Shown here: in pieces, positions 1-5,780 of the stretch
How the letters are laid out: every line of letters starts with the position of its first letter
How positions within the stretch are numbered: the stretch's first letter is position 1
Position numbers and translations under genes: made by a program
The notes under the pieces: generated by a model
What the model saw: only the letters and a program-made list of their open reading frames with translations
Told to the model about the DNA's origin: nothing
The model's database searches: none
Source of the DNA: an uncultured Eubacteriales bacterium
GTDB lineage: Bacteria; Bacillota; Clostridia; Oscillospirales; Acutalibacteraceae
DNA: 12,406 nt
Assembly: GCA_948815685.1 (NCBI GenBank)
Contig: CAQJOC010000026.1
Location: 1-12,406, forward strand
Direction: 5' to 3'

Positions 1-328
1 TTTTTAAGTTTATACACAGTTCATCCATTTCTAGAACATCCACTTTTTCAGCTTTCTTTTCTTCAAAAACTATATCCTTTATTTTTCCTCCCGCTTTTTT
101 CACCCAGTTTATTACCGTTACATGGCTCATTCCCAATAGTCTTTCTATTCGTCTAAATCCTATTCCTTCCAGATAGTACTTAAGTGCCTTCCTTTTTACT
201 TCCATCGAATATCCATACGGCTTACTCCTTGTGTAATTACATCCACATCTTTTACATTTGTATCTTTGCACACTATTCTTAAATCCATTTTTTACCTTAT
301 CTTCACTTCTGCATTTTGGACATTTCAC
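1..328 (-). CDS. IS1-family transposase, N-terminal part (InsA-like zinc ribbon and HTH running into the DDE domain)
   Basis: This partial frame gives 109 residues before the window edge and is open throughout. It starts VKCPKCRSEDKVKNGF and then reads YKCKRCGCNYTRS, a CxxC...CxxC zinc ribbon (Cys 3, 6, 25 and 28) as in IS1 InsA. Next comes a helix-turn-helix-like stretch at about 40-80 (YYLEGIGFRRIERLLGMSHV, then TVINWVKKAG). Residues 99-105 read DVLEMDE, which resembles the first Asp of the IS1 DDE catalytic domain (EMDE in InsB). Zinc ribbon, HTH and catalytic start share one frame, so this looks like the single-ORF kind of IS1 element rather than the insA/insB frameshift kind. The GTG at 328 was chosen because GAGGTG lies 6 bases upstream; a GTG three codons further up is possible. 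The transposase would bind the IS ends and cut and join DNA. Completeness and activity cannot be judged. Confidence 0.82.
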   Translation of the reverse strand, partial: MKCPKCRSEDKVKNGFKNSVQRYKCKRCGCNYTRSKPYGYSMEVKRKALKYYLEGIGFRRIERLLGMSHVTVINWVKKAGGKIKDIVFEEKKAEKVDVLEMDELCINLK

Positions 329-332
329 CTTT

Positions 333-348
333 ATCACCTCTTGGTGAT
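333..348 (-). promoter_or_regulatory. Hairpin covering the transposase Shine-Dalgarno sequence
   Basis: The sequence is a perfect 6-base-pair inverted repeat, ATCACC-AAGA-GGTGAT on the minus strand, with a 4-base loop. The Shine-Dalgarno GAGGTG (335-340) overlaps the loop and the 3' arm. In an mRNA containing both arms the ribosome site would be paired. Several insertion sequences are known to use such hairpins so that read-through transcription from the host does not yield transposase. That role here is an inference. Confidence 0.5.
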
Positions 349-370
349 TAGGATTCCCCGTTTACATTAC

Positions 371-392
371 TTCTATCACATTTTGCACTGCC
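371..392 (-). repeat. Candidate terminal inverted repeat of the IS1-family element
   Basis: On the minus strand this reads GGCAGTGCAAAATGTGATAG followed by AA, starting with GG as IS1-family ends do. It lies about 43-64 bases upstream of the transposase start, and the sequence outside it changes to low-complexity A/T. The partner repeat is outside the window, so this is a position and composition argument only. Confidence 0.4.
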
Positions 393-725
393 ATAAAAAA
401 ATAAATGGATATTAAGTACAAAGATATTTTTTATAAAATAAGTATTAAAAAAGGCATTTGCTCTTTTTATTAAAATACTATATACTCGATTATATAATAA
501 TTAATTATAGGAAATAAATTTGAGAATTTTAAAACATTTTCTTATAGATTTTTAATTCGTTGTAAGACTATGTATAAAAATAAAACTTTGTTATTTAATT
601 CTTTATTATACTTTTTTAATTCTTGTGTTTTAGTAATTCTGTCGGTATTTATTATAATAAATAATTTGTAAATGCAGATTTTTGAACTTATCAATAATAG
701 AAATGAAATTTAGGGAGAAGAAAAT
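393..725. other. AT-rich intergenic region between the insertion sequence and rnhA
   Basis: I see no credible gene in these 333 bases on either strand. They are very A/T-rich with short self-complementary runs such as TTTTATAAAA near 430 and ATAATTAATTAT at 497-508, which are expected at this composition. The only site I would name is the putative rnhA promoter near the right end (630-658). Confidence 0.6.
630..658 (+). promoter_or_regulatory. Putative sigma-A-type promoter of rnhA
   Basis: A perfect TATAAT lies at 653-658, with a weak -35 hexamer TTAGTA (630-635) at 17-base spacing. Transcription would start near 665, giving a leader of about 60 bases before the rnhA start. The -35 match is poor and the region is AT-rich, so chance is a real alternative. 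Confidence 0.35.
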
Positions 726-1169
726 TTGAAAGACGTAGATATTTATACAGATGGTGCTTGTAGTGGAAATCCGGGGCCTGGCGGTTGGGCTGCAATATTA
801 AAATATAAAACACATGAAAAAGAAATTTCCGGATTTGAAAGTAAAACCACAAATAACCGTATGGAACTTACGGCTGTAATAAAAGCTCTTGAAATGTTAA
901 AAGAGTCATGCAGTGTCTCGATTTACAGTGACTCAAAATATTTTTGTGATGCTATTTTAAAAGGTTGGGCAAAAAAATGGAAAGAAAATAATTGGAAACG
1001 CGGAAAAAACGGCCCTGCACTTAACTGTGATTTGTGGGATACACTTTTAAAGCTATTGGACAACCATGATGTCAAAATTTACTGGGTGAAAGGCCATGCA
1101 GGACATCCTGAAAATGAAAGGTGCGATAAACTGGCCGTTTCTGCAATTGAAAATTTTAGAAAGGCTTAA
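726..1169 (+). CDS. rnhA: Ribonuclease HI
   Basis: The product is a cytoplasmic endonuclease that cuts the RNA strand of RNA-DNA hybrids, for example R-loops and primer remnants. The 147-residue protein has the full RNase HI fold and the family's usual length. YTDGACSGNPGPGG (7-20) carries the first catalytic Asp (D9), NNRMELTAV the Glu (E47), YSDSKY the second Asp (D69), and KGHAGHPENERCDKLA the flexible-loop His (H124) and last Asp (D134). The basic WKRGKNGPALN segment matches the handle region that binds substrate. There is no N-terminal hybrid-binding domain, so this is type HI rather than the RnhA fusion form. The start is TTG, preceded by AGGGAG at 712-717 with an 8-base gap; no ATG fits. 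It converges on ftsK with 50 bases between the two stop codons. Confidence 0.95.
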   Translation: MKDVDIYTDGACSGNPGPGGWAAILKYKTHEKEISGFESKTTNNRMELTAVIKALEMLKESCSVSIYSDSKYFCDAILKGWAKKWKENNWKRGKNGPALNCDLWDTLLKLLDNHDVKIYWVKGHAGHPENERCDKLAVSAIENFRKA

Positions 1170-1219
1170 TCACAGAAATTGATTAATGATATTTTATTTA
1201 TATTAAAAAAACAAAATAA

Positions 1220-3607
1220 TTAATTATCACGGTCGGCTGTTTTAAGTTCTAAAAATTGTTGATGATTAATAAGAACTTGTCGTGGCTTAGAGCCTTCATG
1301 CGGTCCTATTATTCCCATTTTTTCTAATTTATCGATAAGACGTCCTGCTCTTGGATATCCTATATCAAGTTTCCTCTGAAGTAGAGACACAGAGGCTTGT
1401 CCGGCCGAAAGTACACACTCCACCGCACTGTTTATTAAAGGGTCACTTCCGGCATCTTCCTGTTTATCATCATTATCTTTTTTATCCTTTTCAGCGTTTT
1501 TATCTATTTCATCCATAATTTGACTGTCATATTCTGTATCTTCTTCAACTTTTATATAGTTTGTAATATTTTCTATTTCTGAATCTGTAACATAGCATCC
1601 CTGAACTCTTAGCGGTTTATTTGAACCTATTGGAGAGAAAAGCATATCCCCTCGGCCTAAGAGTTTTTCTGCTCCACTCATATCTAAGATTGTCCTTGAA
1701 TCAACCTGTGATGAAACAGCTAAGGCAATTCTACTCGGAATATTTGCTTTTATAATTCCGGTTATGACGTCTACCGAAGGCCTTTGAGTTGCTATAACAA
1801 GATGCATCCCTGCAGCTCTCGCCATTTGTGCAAGTCTACATATATAGTCTTCAACTTCATTAGGTGCAGCCATCATTAAATCTGAAAGCTCATCTATTAT
1901 GATGATTATACTATACATTTTATCAAGTTCGTTACCATCTTTATCTTTAAGTCCTGGATTTCTTTCAACATACGAATTATATGAATGCATATCTCGTACA
2001 TTATTCTCTGCAAAAACTTTGTACCTCCTGAGCATTTCTTCAACAGCCCAGCTTAATGCTCCTTTTGCTTTCTTTGGGTCAGTAACTACCGGAATTAATA
2101 AATGAGGAATTCCGTTATATACACCGAGTTCAACAACCTTGGGGTCTATCATAATAAGTTTAACCTCATCCGGTGATGCTTTATATAACAAACTTACAAT
2201 AAACGAGTTTATGCATACAGATTTTCCTGAACCGGTAGAACCTGCAATTAAAAGGTGTGGCATTTTTCCAATGTCTGCGACAACTACCTTACCGGATATA
2301 TCCCTTCCCAAAACAACCGTAAGTTTGCTTTTAGCCTCCCGAAATTCATCTGAAGAGATAAGTTCATTCATGTTTACTACACTGACAACTTTATTCGGAA
2401 TCTCAACTCCGACAGCGGCTTTCCCCGGAATTGGTGCCTCTATTCTTACGCCTGACGCTGCAAAATTTAAAGCTATATCATCGGCTAAATTTGTTATTTT
2501 ACTTATTTTTACTCCGGATGCCGGCTGAAGTTCATACCTGGTAACAGCAGGGCCTCTGCTAAAGTCTACTATGGTAGTTTCCACATTAAAACTCCTTAAA
2601 ATATCAACAAGCATTCTACTGTTCATTTGTAGCTCATGTATACTTAATTTTTCGTTGACTTTTGCCGATTTATTTAAAAATTTTAAAGGAGGATATTCAT
2701 ACTTATCTATTTCAGCATCCATAGATTCATTTTTTACATCGGGTTCTTTCGTACTTAGCTTGTTTTCTTTTAAATTTTTACTTTTTTCTTCTGATTTTCT
2801 GTTTTTCAAAATTAAAGTGTTTGGCGATTCTATATACAGTGAGTCTTCATTTTCATCTGTTTTATCGGACTTTTCTTTATTTTCTTTCATATCATATTTA
2901 ATCTTATCAAGAGGTATATCAATCTTACTGTTTTGTCTTTTTAAATATAAATTTTCTGTAGTTGTTTCAGATGGCTCTTGTATTTCCTTTTTTCTTTTGT
3001 TTTCACAATATTTTTGTATTTTATCTTTTAAAATAATAAATGGATTAATTATACCTTTTAGCAAATTTTTAAGACTGATTCCGGTTAAAAGCATTGTAGA
3101 AACAAAAATCACAATAGTGTTAATTATTCTAAGACCTGTAATTCCAACAAGCCAAATGAAAGGAATTCCTATTAACGCTCCTATTGCTCCGGAACCTATA
3201 CCTGTTGTTCCTATTTTATAAATCATAGCTATATGTTTTGGGAATTCACCGGCAGAAACTGCGTAATTTATTGAAAACACATAAAACTCCACACAAATAA
3301 AAAGTATCGCATTACATGCTAAAGAAATTTTTAATTTAGCGTTTTCTCCTATCTTTTCAAATGCCATCATTAAAGAAAGACAGATGAGAAAAACAGGCCA
3401 TAAAATAGAACAAAATCCAAACATACCTAAAATTAAATTATGGAAAAAAAGCCATGCACTTTCTCCGGGGATTAAAACCATAAACAATAAAAGGACAGAT
3501 ATCCCGAATAAAATCGGAGTAACAATCTGTTTATTCATTTTTTTATTTATCTTTTTATTTTTTGTACTGTGAGGAGTAATTATTTTATCATCATTATTTT
3601 TTTTCAT
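1220..3607 (-). CDS. ftsK: DNA translocase of the FtsK/SpoIIIE family
   Basis: This is a membrane-anchored, ATP-driven double-stranded DNA pump that moves chromosome ends away from the division septum (or into the forespore in spore formers). The 795 residues show the complete order. An N-terminal membrane domain has about four hydrophobic segments within 28-176. A charged, low-complexity linker covers about 195-320. The alpha/beta motor follows, with Walker A GSTGSGKS (456-463), Walker B SIIIIIDELSD (566-576) and the TQRPSVDVITG stretch at 607-617. A C-terminal winged-helix gamma domain (about 722-786, DPLINSAVECVLS to KPRQVLI) is of the kind that reads chromosome polarity sequences. Length is close to B. 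subtilis SpoIIIE. The ATG at 3607 has no close ribosome site; the best match is AGGGTG (3622-3627), 14 bases away, so initiation may be weak. uppP lies upstream on the same strand, separated by 210 bases. FtsK and SpoIIIE cannot be told apart by sequence alone. Confidence 0.95.
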   Translation of the reverse strand: MKKNNDDKIITPHSTKNKKINKKMNKQIVTPILFGISVLLLFMVLIPGESAWLFFHNLILGMFGFCSILWPVFLICLSLMMAFEKIGENAKLKISLACNAILFICVEFYVFSINYAVSAGEFPKHIAMIYKIGTTGIGSGAIGALIGIPFIWLVGITGLRIINTIVIFVSTMLLTGISLKNLLKGIINPFIILKDKIQKYCENKRKKEIQEPSETTTENLYLKRQNSKIDIPLDKIKYDMKENKEKSDKTDENEDSLYIESPNTLILKNRKSEEKSKNLKENKLSTKEPDVKNESMDAEIDKYEYPPLKFLNKSAKVNEKLSIHELQMNSRMLVDILRSFNVETTIVDFSRGPAVTRYELQPASGVKISKITNLADDIALNFAASGVRIEAPIPGKAAVGVEIPNKVVSVVNMNELISSDEFREAKSKLTVVLGRDISGKVVVADIGKMPHLLIAGSTGSGKSVCINSFIVSLLYKASPDEVKLIMIDPKVVELGVYNGIPHLLIPVVTDPKKAKGALSWAVEEMLRRYKVFAENNVRDMHSYNSYVERNPGLKDKDGNELDKMYSIIIIIDELSDLMMAAPNEVEDYICRLAQMARAAGMHLVIATQRPSVDVITGIIKANIPSRIALAVSSQVDSRTILDMSGAEKLLGRGDMLFSPIGSNKPLRVQGCYVTDSEIENITNYIKVEEDTEYDSQIMDEIDKNAEKDKKDNDDKQEDAGSDPLINSAVECVLSAGQASVSLLQRKLDIGYPRAGRLIDKLEKMGIIGPHEGSKPRQVLINHQQFLELKTADRDN

Positions 3608-3817
3608 CGTTGTTTTGTTAACACCCTGTCTTTAATTATTAATATACATTTTTTATTTTATCTATTTTACTTTTTAAAAGCGTGATAAATAAGAAAAAGT
3701 TAAGTATTAATGCTTGAAATATGATTTTTTAAGAACATATTTTTTCTAATTTATATAAACGACCATAGTAAATAATCATTTAATATGATATTTTTACTTT
3801 TCTGAATTCTGTGTTTT

Positions 3818-4768
3818 TTATATTCTCATACCGGTAAATAAATTCACGCCCATTAAGCATTCAATAACTCCAATAATGGTAATAATTCCTCCAATCAATG
3901 TAACATACAAAATAAAAATCCACATCTTTTCTGTATTTAAAAACCATTTAAACAGCTTAATTGCCAAAAATCCCACAACAGCTGAAACCGTAATTCCCAC
4001 AATAATAGGCAATATACCGATTTCATAGGCTGAACCTGTTTCGATAGCATCTTTTAATTCCAAAAGAGCAGCTGCCATAACTGCCGGTATTCCCAGTATA
4101 AAAGAATAATCTAAAGCTGTTTGCTTATTTATTCCTCTTATCATGCCAACAGATAAAGTAGAACCTGACCTCGAAAGACCGGGAAATATTGCAGCAAAAA
4201 ATTGAGATAATCCAATCCACAATGCATCATAGACATTAATGCGACCTTTAGGGGTTGAAACACCTCCTGAAAAATTTTTTAATTTCCCTAATGTGTTGTC
4301 CTTTGAACTCTTTTTATCTTTTTGGGTTCCTATATATAACAAAAGGCCTGTTGTCAAAAGTGAAATCCCGGGGATAACAATGTAGTTTGAATCAGATAAA
4401 TTTTCTGCTAAATTCTTTACATCAACAGCTCCCGGAGCAACAGGCAAAAACATAAGCAAAAGAGGCAATAACCCGACTATTACCATAATTACAAAATTTT
4501 TATCCGCATTGAACTTTTTTTTAGATTTTCCATGTATTATGTCCTTTATAATTTCAAAAAATGCTATTATTAATTTAAAAATTCTTTTATAATAAAAGGC
4601 AATTACTGCCACAAGAGTACCTATGTGAAGCATTACATTAAAAAATAAATTATTTTCGCTAATTCCTAAGATATGTTGAGAAATAAGCAAATGCCCACTG
4701 CTGGATATTGGTAAAAATTCCGTTATTCCTTGTACTGCTCCTTGAATTGCTGCATCAAAAATATTCAT
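3818..4768 (-). CDS. uppP: Undecaprenyl-diphosphatase (BacA/UppP family)
   Basis: This is an integral membrane enzyme that removes one phosphate from undecaprenyl diphosphate, recycling the lipid carrier for peptidoglycan and other surface polymers; overexpression of the family gives bacitracin resistance. Family signatures are clear: QGITEFLPISSSGHLLIS at 13-30 holds the (E/Q)xxxE motif (Q13, E17) and H26, and FPGLSRSGST at 195-204 holds the PGxSRSxxT motif with R200. The rest is a series of hydrophobic helices. At 316 residues it is longer than E. coli UppP (273); the extra length lies in polar loops at about 78-92 and 148-178 (GTQKDKKSSKDNTLGKLKNF), just before the second catalytic repeat. 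The ATG at 4768 follows a strong AAGGGGGGA about 12 bases upstream and a good promoter. It diverges from the murC cluster. Confidence 0.95.
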   Translation of the reverse strand: MNIFDAAIQGAVQGITEFLPISSSGHLLISQHILGISENNLFFNVMLHIGTLVAVIAFYYKRIFKLIIAFFEIIKDIIHGKSKKKFNADKNFVIMVIVGLLPLLLMFLPVAPGAVDVKNLAENLSDSNYIVIPGISLLTTGLLLYIGTQKDKKSSKDNTLGKLKNFSGGVSTPKGRINVYDALWIGLSQFFAAIFPGLSRSGSTLSVGMIRGINKQTALDYSFILGIPAVMAAALLELKDAIETGSAYEIGILPIIVGITVSAVVGFLAIKLFKWFLNTEKMWIFILYVTLIGGIITIIGVIECLMGVNLFTGMRI

Positions 4769-4799
4769 ATATTTTTAATTCCCCCTTGTATAAAATACA

Positions 4800-4828
4800 A
4801 TTTTACAATAGATTTTTTGGTAAATCAA
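4800..4828 (-). promoter_or_regulatory. Putative sigma-A-type promoter of uppP
   Basis: On the minus strand TTGATT (4823-4828) and TAAAAT (4800-4805) are separated by exactly 17 bases. They match the consensus in four and five of six positions. Transcription would start near 4793, just before the AAGGGGGGA ribosome site and about 25 bases from the uppP ATG, a sensible short leader. Confidence 0.55.
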
Positions 4829-4937
4829 TTAAAAACAGTGCAATGTTTTCCCAATTTTAATTTATGGAAAATAAGATTTAAGAATGTGGTTTGAATTTTC
4901 ATTATAAATTTCATACTGTTTAGTAATAAAATTTTGG

Positions 4938-4984
4938 TTTGCTATATTTTAAATCGGAATAGCTATAATAGATAAAATAGCAAA
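4938..4984. repeat. Clustered inverted repeats (GCTAT/ATAGC), candidate operator
   Basis: TTTGCTAT (4938-4945) and its exact reverse complement ATAGCAAA (4977-4984) flank a perfect 8-base palindrome ATAGCTAT (4959-4966). The 5-mer GCTAT or its complement ATAGC occurs four times in 41 bases of otherwise AT-rich DNA. The GC centres are 21 and 18 bases apart, near two helical turns. This could be a binding site for a dimeric regulator acting on the divergent promoters. No known regulator is implied, and chance cannot be excluded. Confidence 0.35.
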
Positions 4985-5075
4985 ATATTTGAAATATGTT
5001 GCCCTTTATTACATAAATGGATTAATGACTAACACATACATACTTATTTTTTCTACTTTTTCCATCTATAATATA

Positions 5076-5104
5076 TTGAAATAGGGAATATATTATTTTA
5101 TAAT
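5076..5104 (+). promoter_or_regulatory. Sigma-A-type promoter of the membrane-protein/murC/ASCH/murD unit
   Basis: TTGAAA (5076-5081) and TATAAT (5099-5104) are separated by exactly 17 bases, matching consensus in five and six of six positions. The predicted start near 5111 leaves a short leader that includes the AGGGATGA ribosome site. This is the best promoter match I noted in the window. Confidence 0.65.
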
Positions 5105-5122
5105 TTACCATAGATTTTATTT

Positions 5123-5130
5123 AGGGATGA
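5123..5130 (+). promoter_or_regulatory. Ribosome binding site that decides the membrane-protein start
   Basis: AGGGATGA lies 8 bases before the ATG at 5139. The earlier in-frame ATG at 5127 sits inside this site, directly after AGGG, so it cannot use it. This favours 5139 as the true start. Confidence 0.6.
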
Positions 5131-5138
5131 CTGTTCTT

Positions 5139-5768
5139 ATGAATAAAAAATTTTTTGTTGTATTCTATCTTGCTTTTATTTTTTTTACAGTTTTACTCGA
5201 ACCGCTAAATTGTGTATATTCTGAAGAAAATGTTTCTAATCAAGATTCATCTGTCCCTCAAACAGACTCTCAGACTCAAAGTGTTACCGGTGGTGAAAAT
5301 GGCAACACCTCTAGTTCCGATGCTTCTAAAACACAAACGGAAAATAAACCGAAACTTTCGACTAAAAAGTCTAAAAAGACAGAAAATAAAGTAAAAAACG
5401 AAACAGAAGATGAAACCAAAAATGAAAATAAAAATGAAAATGAAGTAAAAGATACGCCTCAAGAGGAAAAAACAGAAGACCTTAAAAATCAAAAATCTTT
5501 TGAACCTGATATTAAAAGTAATATTTCTCTGCCGGATATTTCAGATGATGAAATTTTATCTAAGCTTGACAATAACAAAGAAAACAATATTATAAAATAT
5601 CCCTCAGGTGAAAAACTTATAAAGGGGATTATCGCTTGGGTTCTTATGATATCCGGAATTTTACTGATAATATGGGTAATTTTATTAAATCGGAAAGTTT
5701 CTGACGAAAAGCCCATAAAATTAAAAAAGAAAAAACGTATATACTATAAAAGTTCTCAAAGAAAGTAA
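5139..5768 (+). CDS. Membrane protein of unknown function with signal-like N-terminus, charged linker and C-terminal membrane segment
   Basis: I do not recognise a family. The 209-residue product begins with a basic N-terminus and a hydrophobic stretch (about 5-24), followed by CVYSEEN, where signal peptidase could cut after Ser28. Residues 30-150 are polar and low in complexity, rich in Ser/Thr/Gln and then Lys/Glu/Asn (KNENKNENE), so probably disordered. A second hydrophobic segment spans about 162-184 and is followed by a very basic tail (KLKKKKRIYYKSSQRK). The predicted topology is a long extracytoplasmic linker with a basic cytoplasmic tail. There is no LPxTG motif and no convincing lipobox (the residues before Cys25 are PLN). 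It is the first gene of the unit, 12 bases before the chosen murC start, which hints at a cell-envelope role; that is inference from position only. An in-frame ATG at 5127 was rejected because it overlaps the ribosome site. Confidence 0.75.
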   Translation: MNKKFFVVFYLAFIFFTVLLEPLNCVYSEENVSNQDSSVPQTDSQTQSVTGGENGNTSSSDASKTQTENKPKLSTKKSKKTENKVKNETEDETKNENKNENEVKDTPQEEKTEDLKNQKSFEPDIKSNISLPDISDDEILSKLDNNKENNIIKYPSGEKLIKGIIAWVLMISGILLIIWVILLNRKVSDEKPIKLKKKKRIYYKSSQRK

Positions 5769-5780
5769 GTGAAAATTTTT

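Larger units (their letters stand above)
1..392 (-). mobile_element. IS1-family insertion sequence, partial (5' part; cut by window start)
   Basis: The minus strand carries the N-terminal half of an IS1-type transposase, preceded by a short leader. The likely outer end is at about 392, where the minus strand begins GGCAGTGCAAAATGTGATAG and the flank becomes plain AT-rich sequence (ATAAAAAAAT on the plus strand). IS1-family elements end in short imperfect inverted repeats starting with GG and duplicate about 8-9 bases of target. Neither the other repeat nor the target duplication can be tested here, because the element continues past position 1. Family assignment rests on the protein; the boundary is an inference from sequence character. 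Confidence 0.7.
4769..5122. other. Divergent intergenic region between uppP and the murC cluster
   Basis: No gene is visible here on either strand. The region holds a promoter for uppP on the left, a promoter for the membrane-protein/murC unit on the right, and between them a cluster of GCTAT/ATAGC motifs (4938-4984) that could be an operator. A second TATAAT at 5067-5072 lacks a good -35. Confidence 0.6.

Noticed and set aside
497..508. Palindrome ATAATTAATTAT, also present at 1216-1227
   Set aside because: Such A/T-only palindromes are expected in DNA of this composition; one copy overlaps the end of ftsK.
1178..1211. Stem-loop after rnhA as a terminator
   Set aside because: The stem is A/T-only with a bulge and is followed by A-residues on the plus strand; on the minus strand the T-run comes before the stem, not after.
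1899..3221. Plus-strand open frames opposite ftsK
   Set aside because: They are shadows of a confidently identified gene and show no domains or good ribosome sites of their own.
5127..5138. ATG at 5127 as start of the membrane protein
   Set aside because: It lies within the ribosome site, directly after AGGG; the ATG at 5139 has proper spacing.
5211..5213. Cys25 of the membrane protein as a lipoprotein attachment site
   Set aside because: The preceding residues are PLN, which do not fit a lipobox; signal peptidase I cutting after Ser28, or no cutting, is more likely.
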